DNA of 64,000 nt from an uncultured Lachnospiraceae bacterium (GCA_900554415.1 USGU01000010.1:11138-75137); one strand, 5' to 3'; shown: positions 52,396-61,665, counted from the stretch's first letter. Notes: generated by a model from the letters alone, not told the origin. Program-made: numbers and translations.

Positions 52396-53316
52396 TTATA
52401 TTTCCTCCAATTTTTTTAAAATATTATTTGTGGTTGATATTAGGCACATAAGCTGATATTTAAGCTTATATTTTGCTGTATCAGATGCAATTTTAAAATC
52501 TGAAACTTTTAATACCCTTTCGATAGAACTGTTCCACGAGGGAATCGTCAATGTAAGACTTGCAATTTCCGCATCTGGATCAAATTGTGGCAGGTTGCGT
52601 ATTGAAGGAATAGAAACGGAAGATTCTTTCTTTAACATCGGTTTGGCGTAATTATTCCACAGTAATTCCCTTTTCATATCATGATAACTGAGATGTTCTA
52701 TCTTTTCGGCAAGAAGGTAGTTATTTAGACTTAAAAGCTGCTCTTTTGATAATCCTGAAAGCTCAATAATATTAGCTTGGGAAATCCAGAGCTGACCAGA
52801 ACGAACTCGTTTGACAAGATCCGGAACTTTTTCATCAATTATATCTAGTGCACTACTGTAAGCAGAATATTTGTAAACAGTAGCCATTGCTACATTACAT
52901 TCTTCGGATATTTTTTTTGCTGCGATGCTTGCACCGGAAATATGAGATTTATTTGTAGATGAAAGTTGTCTTGAAACTAAAATTTTTTCAGCATCATATT
53001 TTTTCCCAATCAGGTATTTTTTATTGATATTGGTTAAATCCTCTCGTTTAAGTTGGTCAGTACATATCCATGAAATTACATCTTCTTTACTGGAAAAATG
53101 TAGTCTTTTTATTCGGAAAGGAATACTGTGTTTACGAAATAATTCATATGCTTCTATACCATTAATGACAATACCATTCCATGTGCAGATGGGGGTGTGA
53201 TAGGAATAACATAATATCTGTTGTTCAAGTTGTTTATAATCTTTTTCACTGAGATATTGATACAAATTGGTGAATTCTAGTTTTGTTTTTAATGTATATA
53301 TACTATAATTGCGCAT
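52396..53316 (-). CDS. ParB N-terminal domain-like protein with helix-turn-helix
   Basis: 306 residues. The first 120 residues resemble ParB-N-like proteins of phages and plasmids (LEQQILCYSYHTPICTWNGIVINGIEAYELFRKHSIPFRIKRL, ICTDQLKREDLTNINKKYLIGKKYDAEK). A putative helix-turn-helix follows (IAAKKISEECNVAMATVYKYSAYSSAL). The second ATG (53316) has GGGAG at six bases; the first (53322) directly abuts it. It overlaps the upstream gene by 14 bases, so the cassette is tightly coupled. Confidence 0.75.
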   Translation of the reverse strand: MRNYSIYTLKTKLEFTNLYQYLSEKDYKQLEQQILCYSYHTPICTWNGIVINGIEAYELFRKHSIPFRIKRLHFSSKEDVISWICTDQLKREDLTNINKKYLIGKKYDAEKILVSRQLSSTNKSHISGASIAAKKISEECNVAMATVYKYSAYSSALDIIDEKVPDLVKRVRSGQLWISQANIIELSGLSKEQLLSLNNYLLAEKIEHLSYHDMKRELLWNNYAKPMLKKESSVSIPSIRNLPQFDPDAEIASLTLTIPSWNSSIERVLKVSDFKIASDTAKYKLKYQLMCLISTTNNILKKLEEI

Positions 53317-53719
53317 ACTCATCTCCCATTATTTCTGATTTGAATTCTGTTTGTGGCAGTTTTGTGATGATGTTATCCATGGAAAATAGAGCTATTTTTT
53401 TATCTGGGTAAATATTGCCTTCTAAACGAAAAATGTTAAATTTCTCCCAAGAAAGGTTAAGTTGGGAAAGTGAATATAGTAATTCTCGGCTGTACAATTC
53501 ATAACTGTTACCATTGATGACAAAATAATCCTTAACTTTATGTGCCAATTTATCCTCCGCACAACTAGCCTTTATACCTATCATTTTTTGATCAGGATTA
53601 ACAAGAAGTTGAATATATTCTGGGTTACCAATTTGACGGAGTGTATTGCGGTGGATTCGTATACGATTCTTCTTAAAGTCAATACATATTAGTGGATGGG
53701 AAGAGTGTTTGTTGTTCAT
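53303..53719 (-). CDS. Stand-alone copy of the recombinase-associated domain (short)
   Basis: 138 residues. The block FKKNRIRIHRNTLRQIGNPEYIQLLVNPDQKMIGIKA aligns with the C-terminal region of the recombinase and with the 262-residue protein; the later block FNIFRLEGNIYPDKKIALFSMDNIITKLP aligns as well. The ATG at 53719 follows GAGGA at about nine bases; a GTG at 53734 is the alternative. It overlaps the previous gene by about 40 bases. Function unknown. Confidence 0.75.
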   Translation of the reverse strand: MNNKHSSHPLICIDFKKNRIRIHRNTLRQIGNPEYIQLLVNPDQKMIGIKASCAEDKLAHKVKDYFVINGNSYELYSRELLYSLSQLNLSWEKFNIFRLEGNIYPDKKIALFSMDNIITKLPQTEFKSEIMGDEYAQL

Positions 53720-54467
53720 AGGATTTTTCCTCACTTTCTGCTGTTGATGGTTCTTTTGCTTTTTCTATGGATTTATCAGTTGCCTTCTTCTTTTCTTGTA
53801 TGTCAAATACTGCGTAGCCTTCAAATATATTGACTTGCATCGATTTTTGATGTTCTTCCACTGGAATACCGAACTGATTCTTCCATTCTTCAGGATAAGA
53901 AGGTGTCCTAGCAGTGGTTACAGTTCCATTGTCTTTTAGTGTACGAGGAAATATTTCAGGTGAAGTTAAATCGAAAATGAACAGTATTTCATTGCCAGAA
54001 CGAATTAGTTTGCCGAGAATCTTGTACCGATAATTAGGATTCCAGTCCATGAGAGATATCACTTTAGCAAAGAAAATTCGACAGGTGATTTGTTTTGGCG
54101 AACGCTTTTTTCCAGAGGAACACCAACGAAAAGAGTCTTTTTCTTCTTCTCGACAGGGACGGACAGCCAGTTTTTTTTCAATGGGATTGACTAATATTTG
54201 CACATATTCGACATCGGGTAGTTTTTTTATGCAGGCGGTATTTACAGATACCTTGTAGTTATTAAACGTAAACGAAGGTTCGTAAATATGAGCGAAGAAT
54301 TCGCCACGTACAACTTGATAACCGTCATAGCTGAAAGAATCATCGTCAATGACTTCCATTTGATTTGAGGGGCTGGGTGCGACTGTTATTGGCATAGGTG
54401 TGTTGATTTTCATCATATCAGAAGGTTCTGTAGTCATATTCCATTGATTTATAGGTTGCTCGCTCAT
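53679..54467 (-). CDS. Stand-alone copy of the recombinase-associated domain (long)
   Basis: 262 residues. Residues about 45-203 align with the C-terminal half of the recombinase: a YQVVRGEFF start, a FTFNNYKVSVNTACIKKLPD block, YVQILVNPIEKKLAVRPC, RYKILGKLIRSGNEILFIFDL and YPEEWKNQFG. Flanking parts are disordered-looking (N-terminal Pro/Thr/Met-rich, C-terminal Lys/Glu-rich). The start overlaps the recombinase stop as ATGA and has AAAGGAG upstream. The family is not one I know by name. Confidence 0.78.
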   Translation of the reverse strand: MSEQPINQWNMTTEPSDMMKINTPMPITVAPSPSNQMEVIDDDSFSYDGYQVVRGEFFAHIYEPSFTFNNYKVSVNTACIKKLPDVEYVQILVNPIEKKLAVRPCREEEKDSFRWCSSGKKRSPKQITCRIFFAKVISLMDWNPNYRYKILGKLIRSGNEILFIFDLTSPEIFPRTLKDNGTVTTARTPSYPEEWKNQFGIPVEEHQKSMQVNIFEGYAVFDIQEKKKATDKSIEKAKEPSTAESEEKSYEQQTLFPSTNMY

Positions 54468-56329
54468 TGGGTGTCTCCTTTAATTTCTGTAATAATATTC
54501 TTTATATTTTGTATAATGGTTTCTTTGGGAGTGGTTTGTAGCTCGGGTTCTTTATAAGGTTTACTTTCTGAAGCAGTCTGCCAGTTTTTGTCTGCTGTAA
54601 ATTCTGTTAATTCTGGCGCTTGAGACTGAGTATAGTAATTATTACCGAAGCTATTCATCCAGTCGGCAGGATAAGCTAACACACTCTTAGAATCAGATAT
54701 TGTATCAGGCATGTTGTTATTGGGGGCGGATACGTCGTTGGTACTTGTCGGTATTCGTATTTCTGTATCGTCCATGTTGAAAATAAGGACATTTTCATTG
54801 TCTTTTTGGTGGGCAACTCCTAATATTCTATATTTGCATTTTTTGTCCCATTTAAATATCTCGTATAATGTTGGCAAAAATGCAGCGCCGGAAATTGGTT
54901 TTGGAATAAGTTGACCATCTTTGAGACGTGACCACTGCACTTTATTTTTTGTTTCAGAGGAACATGGTCGGATAGCAAGTAATTTTGAGCTTGGGTGTAT
55001 TAGCAGTTCGACAAATTTTATGTTTGGAAATTTCCGTATAGCATCTTTGTTAAAAGAGATCTGTTTATATGAAAAAGAAACAGAAATCCGACCAACAGAG
55101 GAGAAAAATTGTCCTCTGGCAACTTCATAGTCTCTTAAATCGAAGGAACCGGCGGAAGCAGTAATTGTATCAGGTACATTCATATTTGCCGGTTTAAGGA
55201 CGCTTTGAGATGCTTCAAAGTAGTCTCTGGCTTTAAATCCAGACCATCTTGGATTAATGCTTATGAATCCACTTAGAGAGCCTTCTTGTATCACATGTAA
55301 TTCTGGTAAAATCTCTTTATTTCCATATTTTGCATTTGTAATTAATTTTTGAACAGCTATGAAATCATCTCGGGAGATAATAGCTTCGTGATGTCCGACT
55401 TTTCTGTATTGATTACGGTCTTGATTGTTTTTCCTTGATTTATGGTCAAGATAATTAGGAGTCCATGTTTTTCTCGCCAGAACATCCCCACAATGGCGTT
55501 CATTTTGAAGGATTTGTAGTATGGTACTGGATGACCAGACATCATTATTCTTTTTTGTTTTACAACCGAGTTCTGTCAAAGAATCAGCAATTTGTTGAGT
55601 ACTGCTTCCATTCAGATACATATAAAAAATAAGCTGCACAATTTTAGCTTCATGTGGATTGATTACAAGATCTCCATTTTCGTCTTGGTCATATCCGAGC
55701 AGAGGAGGTGTAAGGAATATTCCCCGACGAAAACGCATTTCAATGGAAGAATTCATAATTTCACTTTTGGTATGACTTTCTTCCTGTGCAAGTGTTGACA
55801 TGAATGACAGAATCATTTCGCTTTTGGGATCAAGAGTATTTAAATGCTCTGTTTCAAAAAATACACCGACGGGTGGACGGAGTGAAGAAAGCTCTCGTAC
55901 ATATCGGATACAGTCAACGACGTTTCTTGCAAATCGGGATACACTTTTTGTTATGATTAAATCAATTTTTCCGGCTTCACAATCTTCAATCATTTTTTTG
56001 AATGCATCTCTATGTTGAAGCGAAGTGCCTGAAATGCCTTCGTCGGCATATATTTCGACAAGCATCCAATTCGGATTTTTATTTACTACATCCTGATAAT
56101 GATTTTTCTGTAATTCATATGAGGATGTTTGGCGTGGATCATCCGTAGATACCCTTGCATATACAGCTACTCGTAGTTTTTTTTCTGTTTTAAAAATATC
56201 CTCTGGTGGAAGTGCCGGAATTACTTCCAGTTCTTCTGGATCAATACCTTTGTATCTTTGCCGGATTCTGGCTTTCTGTTCATCAATATTACTGCTTCGT
56301 TCTTCACTTTCTTTCATCAATAGCGACAT
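54464..56329 (-). CDS. Large serine recombinase with unusual C-terminal domain
   Basis: 621 residues. The N-terminal resolvase domain contains VAVYARVSTDD (nucleophile Ser61), IYADEGISGTSLQHRDAF, and ITKSVSRFARNV. A recombinase domain follows (about 205-330, FLTPPLLGYDQDENGDLVINPHEAKIVQLIF, ILQNERHCGDVLARKTW). In typical large serine integrases a zinc ribbon with a Cys pair and a coiled-coil come next; here none is seen. Instead residues about 396-560 form a beta-rich domain shared with the next two genes. It would integrate or excise the element. A better-spaced ATG is at 56317 (AAAGGA 11 bases upstream), four codons in. Confidence 0.9.
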   Translation of the reverse strand: MSLLMKESEERSSNIDEQKARIRQRYKGIDPEELEVIPALPPEDIFKTEKKLRVAVYARVSTDDPRQTSSYELQKNHYQDVVNKNPNWMLVEIYADEGISGTSLQHRDAFKKMIEDCEAGKIDLIITKSVSRFARNVVDCIRYVRELSSLRPPVGVFFETEHLNTLDPKSEMILSFMSTLAQEESHTKSEIMNSSIEMRFRRGIFLTPPLLGYDQDENGDLVINPHEAKIVQLIFYMYLNGSSTQQIADSLTELGCKTKKNNDVWSSSTILQILQNERHCGDVLARKTWTPNYLDHKSRKNNQDRNQYRKVGHHEAIISRDDFIAVQKLITNAKYGNKEILPELHVIQEGSLSGFISINPRWSGFKARDYFEASQSVLKPANMNVPDTITASAGSFDLRDYEVARGQFFSSVGRISVSFSYKQISFNKDAIRKFPNIKFVELLIHPSSKLLAIRPCSSETKNKVQWSRLKDGQLIPKPISGAAFLPTLYEIFKWDKKCKYRILGVAHQKDNENVLIFNMDDTEIRIPTSTNDVSAPNNNMPDTISDSKSVLAYPADWMNSFGNNYYTQSQAPELTEFTADKNWQTASESKPYKEPELQTTPKETIIQNIKNIITEIKGDTQ

Positions 56330-56334
56330 CCTTT

Positions 56335-56351
56335 ATAGTTGATATAACTAT
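56335..56351 (-). promoter_or_regulatory. Palindrome just upstream of the recombinase start
   Basis: ATAGTT-5-AACTAT, a perfect 6-bp dyad, lies directly before the recombinase ribosome binding site. It is a good candidate operator or recombinase site. Confidence 0.5.
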
Positions 56352-56377
56352 CATAGAATTTTTGGATTGAAAAAGAC

Positions 56378-56413
56378 ATAAACCATCAGTTAAGTGATTA
56401 ACGGATGGTTTAT
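56378..56413 (-). terminator. Long hairpin between XRE gene and recombinase
   Basis: ATAAACCATC and GATGGTTTAT pair perfectly, with inner GTTAA/TTAAC (15 bp in all, one internal mismatch, GTGA loop). It could terminate the XRE transcript or be a regulatory site for the recombinase. Confidence 0.6.
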
Positions 56414-56446
56414 GTAGAAATAGATATTTGATTGTTATTGAATGAT

Positions 56447-56836
56447 TTAATAATCATTCGGGTTATCAGCATCGTAATTGTGTTTTGAGGATAGATGCCA
56501 ATCATTGATTCGTAAAATATTCTTTATGGCTGAAAGAACCTCGAATATGTAACGTTTTTCAGTGCTGGTACAATCTGCCATTAATAAATCAATATCAGTT
56601 TGATATTCCGTAGGATTGTATAACAAGTTTCCATAGAGTAATTCATCAATAGTAATTTCAAGGGCATTGCTAATTTTGATTAAAGATTCTAAACTGGGTT
56701 TACGCTTGGCATTTTCTATATAGCTTATATAAACAGTAGAAAGATCAGCGATTTCAGCCAGCTCCTCGGCAGATAATCCTCGTTGTTTGCGGGTTTCTCT
56801 TATACGTTTGCCTATAAGTGCATAATTTATTTCCAT
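56447..56836 (-). CDS. XRE family transcriptional regulator (element)
   Basis: 129 residues. An HTH_3 domain is at 5-65 (IGKRIRETRKQRGLSAEELAEIADLSTVYISYIENAKRKPSLESLIKISNALEITIDELL). A C-terminal helical part (EKRYIFEVLSAIKNILR) is typical of element and phage repressors. AAAGGAGGTGAGG precedes the ATG. It lies upstream of the recombinase on the same strand, with the hairpin between, so it may control excision genes. Confidence 0.9.
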   Translation of the reverse strand: MEINYALIGKRIRETRKQRGLSAEELAEIADLSTVYISYIENAKRKPSLESLIKISNALEITIDELLYGNLLYNPTEYQTDIDLLMADCTSTEKRYIFEVLSAIKNILRINDWHLSSKHNYDADNPNDY

Positions 56837-57060
56837 GTCCTCACCTCCTTTCCATCACAACTTGACTTTTTTGTGTTGTAGATAGAAAAAATGGTGAGCT
56901 ATACAATAGTAATTGGTTGTATAAAAAGAAGTATATCATATGTATATAGCAAAAAGAAGATTGTCGATTGATGGGAGAAAAAGGCGATAAGTTGTAATTG
57001 AACAACAGCGAAAAAAGGTTATTATTTATGTGTTAAAAATTATGTCTGAGAGGAAAATAC

Positions 57061-57276
57061 ATGGCAGATAAAGAGGAAATTAAAACACTGGAGGAATTAG
57101 AGGAAAAAGGAAGAATACTGCGGGAGTACAAAGAAAAATTCCGGCAGATGTGCCAAGAAAATAAAATGATAAAGGGTTCGACAGTGCTGAAACTATATGA
57201 TAAAATTGAAGAGGTACAAAGAGAATATGAGCATTTAGATAATAAGCTGACATTAATGGAATACAACTTTATATAG
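57061..57276 (+). CDS. Small coiled-coil hypothetical protein
   Basis: 71 residues, highly charged and helical (KEEIKTLEELEEKGRILREYKEKFRQM, then KLYDKIEEVQREYEHLDNKL). GAGAGGA six bases before the ATG. No known domain. Divergent from the XRE gene, it may be an element accessory protein. Confidence 0.6.
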   Translation: MADKEEIKTLEELEEKGRILREYKEKFRQMCQENKMIKGSTVLKLYDKIEEVQREYEHLDNKLTLMEYNFI

Positions 57277-57356
57277 TTCTATTTTTTTTGTTTTGATACT
57301 ACTGTTTCCCTTAGTAAATACTTGTAAGATACATCTCTAATATTTTTGCGGATTTC

Positions 57357-57377
57357 TAGTTACAATTAAGGTAACTA
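57357..57377 (+). promoter_or_regulatory. Operator-like dyad upstream of the second XRE gene
   Basis: TAGTTAC-7-GTAACTA is a perfect 7-bp inverted repeat, 24 bases upstream of the TTG start of the XRE gene. Autoregulation is likely. Confidence 0.6.
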
Positions 57378-57400
57378 CTATCGGAAAGAGGTGTATTTAC

Positions 57401-57721
57401 TTGCGTACAGAGGATTATATTGCGGACAATATTATAGCTTTATGTAAAAAACGTGATATGAGTAAATATCGGCTGTCACAATTGACTGGTATATCTCAAT
57501 CTTCGATTGGAAAAATTATTGCTAAAGAAAGTTTACCCACTATGCCTACTGTAGAAAAGATATGTGATGCACTGGGAGTAACAATGGCACAATTCTTTGC
57601 CGGAATGGATGTTCCAGTAAGCTTATCAGAATCACAACAAGAGGTTTTGAATATTTGGAATAATCTTGATGAAAAAGAACAGAATGTAGTGATACAAATG
57701 CTCCGGGGACTTCAAAAATAA
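57401..57721 (+). CDS. XRE family repressor (element)
   Basis: 106 residues from a TTG start, supported by AAAGAGGTG seven bases upstream. HTH_3 at about 4-65 (IADNIIALCKKRDMSKYRLSQLTGISQSSIGKIIAKESLPTMPTVEKICDALGVTMAQFF), followed by a short helical tail. A terminator follows. Confidence 0.88.
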   Translation: MRTEDYIADNIIALCKKRDMSKYRLSQLTGISQSSIGKIIAKESLPTMPTVEKICDALGVTMAQFFAGMDVPVSLSESQQEVLNIWNNLDEKEQNVVIQMLRGLQK

Positions 57722-57723
57722 AG

Positions 57724-57762
57724 GAAACAGTTGTAACGAAAATGTTGACTGTTTCTTTTTTT
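57724..57762 (+). terminator. Terminator after the XRE gene
   Basis: GAAACAGT pairs with ACTGTTTC and is followed by a run of seven T. Confidence 0.8.
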
Positions 57763-57778
57763 ATGGAGTTGGGAGATT

Positions 57779-58252
57779 ATGGTGATTGAAAAGAAATATT
57801 ATGATATTGCACAGCGTGAATTGGAAGAAATGCAAAGAGAAATTAATGCAGAAAAAGCGCAAATGTCAGAAGAAGAGATACTAGAGGATAAAAAATGGCA
57901 TGATGAACAATTGGAAACAATTATAAAAAAGGCAGAAGCTCATATGCGTTGTTTTAAGAAAGTTCCAGATCCTCAAAAAGTAGTGAAATTCACTTTTTTA
58001 CAAAAAGATGCATTGAAAATTGCACGAAATATGCAGATGAATATAAAAACTGAGCGTAAAGAAGATGATTTATGGGGGACGATAGAAATGTCATTTAATA
58101 ATATGTGGTTTTTAGATTCGGCTCCTAGTGAATGGAAAGATATTTGGAATAACTTGATGAAAGAAGCTCAGAGAGTGTATATAGAAGCAAAAGATAACAT
58201 GGTCATGTATCAATATTATTATGATTTGGCGGTAGAAGTTCCTTGTGTGTAG
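57779..58252 (+). CDS. Hypothetical protein, 157 residues
   Basis: Not recognised. The N-terminal half is a charged helix (KKYYDIAQRELEEMQREINAEKAQMSEEEILEDKKWHDEQLETIIKK may be a coiled coil); the C-terminal half has FNNMWFLDSAPSEWKDIW. GGGAG is only three bases from the ATG, so the start may be one or two codons later. It precedes the restriction-modification gene and could be an accessory or a separate element gene. Confidence 0.55.
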   Translation: MVIEKKYYDIAQRELEEMQREINAEKAQMSEEEILEDKKWHDEQLETIIKKAEAHMRCFKKVPDPQKVVKFTFLQKDALKIARNMQMNIKTERKEDDLWGTIEMSFNNMWFLDSAPSEWKDIWNNLMKEAQRVYIEAKDNMVMYQYYYDLAVEVPCV

Positions 58253-58376
58253 ACAAAATACAAATAATGATATATGAATGCTGTTCTGTAATAATTTTAT
58301 GATATACTGTGGATATGATATGTAAAAATAGTCGGAGAAAGATTTGTGAATGTACGATTATTTAGGAGGAAAAAGC

Positions 58377-61175
58377 ATGACAGATGCAGAACAAAGAGAG
58401 GCTGCCCGTCAATTTGTAAACCGATGGATGGGAAAAGGGAAAGAAGATGAAGATGGACGTTCTTATTGGATTGATTTATTGACGAATGTTTTGGGAATGG
58501 ATAATGTGACAGAACGTTTGAACTTTGAAAAGAAAGTTGTAATTGATGGAAATACAAAACGTATTGATGTATATATTCCTGAAACACGAGTAATTATTGA
58601 ACAGAAGAGTCTTGGAAAAGCATTGGATCAGAAAATCAGGAATTCAGGAGATGTTGATCTTACTCCATTTGAACAGGCAGACAGATATAATGGGAAGCTG
58701 ACTTTTGATGAAAGAGCTCGGTGGATTGTTACGTCAAATTTTGCTGAAATTTGGATTTATGATATGAACCAGAAACAGCCAGAACCGACAAAGATTGCTT
58801 TAGATGAATTACAAAGCAAATATCCATTGTTGGACTTCTTGGTGAAAAAGGAAGTAAAGACAATATCGCATGAAATGGAAGTATCAATAAAAGCAGGAGG
58901 TATTGTTGGGCTTATTTATGATGCGTTTTTAAAACAATATCGTATACCAGATATTAAGGAAAAGGATGAAACATTTGAGCAGAAAGAAAAAAGAGAGCAT
59001 AAACTAAAGAGTCTGAATGCTTTATGTGTGCGAATTGTTTTTTGCTTGTATGCAGAAGATGCTGGTATTTTTGGAAAGAGAAATATGTTCCATGATTATT
59101 TGGAAACATATGAAGTAAAGGATTGCCGGAGAGCTTTATTAGAATTATTTAAGATATTGGATACACCTGTATCAGAGCGAGACGAGTATTTGGAGGAAGA
59201 ACTTGCTCAGTTCCCGTATGTAAATGGTGGGTTATTTGCTGATGAAACTATTGAGATACCACCTTTTACAGAGGAAATTAAAGAATTACTTCTTACAAAA
59301 GCGTCAGAAGATTTTGATTGGAGTGATATTTCTCCAACTATATTTGGAGCGGTATTTGAATCTACATTAAATCCTGAGACCAGACGTTCAGGAGGAATGC
59401 ATTATACATCTATTGAAAATATACATAAAGTTATTAGTCCGCTTTTTTTGGAAGATTTGCAAAAGGAATTTGATAGTATTAGAGCAATTCAAGTGAAGCG
59501 TACCAGAGATAAAAAATTGGAAGAATTCCAAAATAAATTGGCATCACTTACATTTTTTGATCCTGCGTGTGGTTCTGGAAATTTCCTTACAGAAACATAC
59601 TTGTCGCTTCGTCGTTTGGAGAATGAGGTGATAAAGGAAAAAGTTGGCGGACAAATGACATTGGTAGAGGTAAATAATCCAATTAGAGTTTCTATTCAGC
59701 AATTTTATGGAATAGAGATTAACGATTTTGCAGTTACAGTTGCAAAAACGGCTTTATGGATTGCAGAATCTCAAATGTTGGAAGAAACGAAAAATATTGT
59801 GTATGGATTTAATGATGATTTTCTTCCTTTAAAGACATATGTAAATATCACAGAAGGAAATGCATTAAGAATTGATTGGAATGATGTAATTCCTGTAGAA
59901 AAATTATCGTTTATAATGGGAAATCCGCCATTTGTAGGAGCACGTTGGATGGCGTCAGAGCAGAAGGAAGATGTTGAGAAGATATTTGAAGGATGGAAGA
60001 GTATAGGAAATCTTGATTATGTTAGTTGCTGGTATAAAAAAGCAGCTGACTATATGGGAAATTATAATATCAGAGCAGCATTGGTATCAACTAATTCAAT
60101 TACACAGGGAGAAAGTGTTTCGATTCTCTGGAAACCGCTTTTTGAATCAGGTGTACATATTGATTTTGCATACAGAACATTTATATGGGATAGTGAAGCG
60201 TCAATAAAAGCGCATGTTCATTGTGTAATTGTTGGCTTTAGCAGAGCTGTAAATAATAAGCAGAAAATAATTTATTCAGGTGAGAACGCAATTCCGGCGA
60301 ATAATATTAATGGATATTTGCTTGATGCAGAAAATATATTCATTGAAAAAAGAATGAAACCATTGTGTAATGTTCCTGAAATAGCATTAGGTGGGCAAGC
60401 AATTGATGGTGGATTTTTAATATTGACGGAAGAGGAAAAGGAAGAGTTTTTGGAAAAAGAACCACAGGCTTCTCCGTTTTTTAGACATTATATGATGGGA
60501 AAAGATTTTATTGATCGAAAGCCGAGATATTGTATTTGGCTTGTTGGAGCTGATCCTGGATTATTAAAAAAATGTCCGATGATATTAGAACGGGTGAATA
60601 AAGTACGTGAATTTAGACTTAGTAGTACAAGAGCGAACACAAAAAAAGCGGCTGAGAATCCAACTTTATTTGCATCAATACTTGAACATAAAAATCAATA
60701 TATTGCGATTCCCAAAGTTTCTTCTCAGAATCGTAGATATATTCCAATGGATTATTTAGATGGTGAAATTATTCCGGGAGACAAATTATTCACTATGCCA
60801 AATGCATCATTTTATGAATTTGGTGTATTGATGTCGAATGTTCATATGGCATGGATGCGAGCAGTGTGTGGAAGATTAAAAAGTGATTATAGTTATTCAA
60901 ACACAATAGTGTATAACAATTTCCCGTGGCCTGTAGTAACGGAGAAGAATCGGGAACAAATTGAAAAATCGGCACAGGAAATTTTGAAAGCAAGAACATT
61001 ATATCCTAATAGTAATCTTGCGGCTTTATATGATCCTTTAACAATGCCAGCCGAGTTACGACGAGCACATACTGCAAATGATAAAGCTGTTATGGCTGCG
61101 TATGGCTTTAGTACAAAAATGACGGAAGCAGATTGTGTGGGAGAGTTGATGAAATTATACCAGAAAATGCAATGA
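58377..61175 (+). CDS. MmeI-like (type IIL) single-chain restriction-modification enzyme
   Basis: 932 residues, close to the length of MmeI (919). The N-terminal nuclease has a PD-(D/E)xK pattern: Asp64, ten residues, then E75-Q-K77 (RIDVYIPETRVIIEQKS). A helical spacer (about 120-380) leads to the gamma-class adenine methylase: motif I FDPACGSGNF (Asp395), motif IV NPPF (516-519). Target-recognition and C-terminal domains follow (AVCGRLKSDYSYSNTIVYNNFPWP; LYDPLTMPAELRRAHTANDKAVMAAYGF). It would modify one adenine of its site and cut about 20 bases away, protecting the element and host against phage. AGGAGG is seven bases before the ATG at 58377. Confidence 0.9.
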   Translation: MTDAEQREAARQFVNRWMGKGKEDEDGRSYWIDLLTNVLGMDNVTERLNFEKKVVIDGNTKRIDVYIPETRVIIEQKSLGKALDQKIRNSGDVDLTPFEQADRYNGKLTFDERARWIVTSNFAEIWIYDMNQKQPEPTKIALDELQSKYPLLDFLVKKEVKTISHEMEVSIKAGGIVGLIYDAFLKQYRIPDIKEKDETFEQKEKREHKLKSLNALCVRIVFCLYAEDAGIFGKRNMFHDYLETYEVKDCRRALLELFKILDTPVSERDEYLEEELAQFPYVNGGLFADETIEIPPFTEEIKELLLTKASEDFDWSDISPTIFGAVFESTLNPETRRSGGMHYTSIENIHKVISPLFLEDLQKEFDSIRAIQVKRTRDKKLEEFQNKLASLTFFDPACGSGNFLTETYLSLRRLENEVIKEKVGGQMTLVEVNNPIRVSIQQFYGIEINDFAVTVAKTALWIAESQMLEETKNIVYGFNDDFLPLKTYVNITEGNALRIDWNDVIPVEKLSFIMGNPPFVGARWMASEQKEDVEKIFEGWKSIGNLDYVSCWYKKAADYMGNYNIRAALVSTNSITQGESVSILWKPLFESGVHIDFAYRTFIWDSEASIKAHVHCVIVGFSRAVNNKQKIIYSGENAIPANNINGYLLDAENIFIEKRMKPLCNVPEIALGGQAIDGGFLILTEEEKEEFLEKEPQASPFFRHYMMGKDFIDRKPRYCIWLVGADPGLLKKCPMILERVNKVREFRLSSTRANTKKAAENPTLFASILEHKNQYIAIPKVSSQNRRYIPMDYLDGEIIPGDKLFTMPNASFYEFGVLMSNVHMAWMRAVCGRLKSDYSYSNTIVYNNFPWPVVTEKNREQIEKSAQEILKARTLYPNSNLAALYDPLTMPAELRRAHTANDKAVMAAYGFSTKMTEADCVGELMKLYQKMQ

Positions 61176-61460
61176 TAAAAGTTTATAGAGCTGTTTTTTG
61201 CTCAAAGTAAAATATTTGAAAATATAGAATATTCCAAATCCATAAAAGCTGAATGAAAACCAATATGGGAATTTTACAGGTGGTACAAAATTTGTAAAAT
61301 TTTCATATTGGTTTTTTTGTAATCTGTAAAAATTATAAATTTGGATATCAAGTAAGGTTTCGGATTTTTGATTTTTATGTATTTTTCAATTTTGGATACG
61401 GCTCCGAAATTGGCAATTTTGCGGAAGTGTATCCACACTTCCTGTCCTTGCTATTTTTTA

Positions 61461-61517
61461 ATCACATGGTGATTTCACAGGGATATAGGGCTGTTTAGCC
61501 TATTTTTTCTCCCTGTG
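61461..61517. ncRNA. Hairpin pair in the gene-poor region
   Basis: ATCAC-3-GTGAT (61461-61473) is followed by CACAGGGA (61476-61483) pairing with TCCCTGTG (61510-61517) around an inner GGGCT/AGCC stem. It could be transcribed with the twin structures. Confidence 0.4.
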
Positions 61518-61572
61518 CTGTGACCGAAGAAATTCGAGGAACCAATTATATATTTATGCTGAATGTGAGGAA

Positions 61573-61665
61573 CTGGGGAGCACAATCCTCAGCAAGATTC
61601 CAACATCCGAAAAATGCCGTATTGCTAAAATAGCGATATGGTATTACCGGGGTGGATCTTGCTCT
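61573..61665 (+). ncRNA. Twin RNA structure, copy 1
   Basis: P1 CTGGGGA/TCCTCAG (61573-61592), P2 GCAAGAT/ATCTTGC (61592-61598 with 61656-61662), P3 CATCC/GGGTG (61604-61608 with 61650-61654) and P4 GCCGTATTGCT/AGCGATATGGT (61616-61626 with 61632-61642, with G-U pairs). It ends with GGTGGATCTTGCTCT, shared with copy 2. Nested stems and covariation with copy 2 favour a real RNA. Confidence 0.6.
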
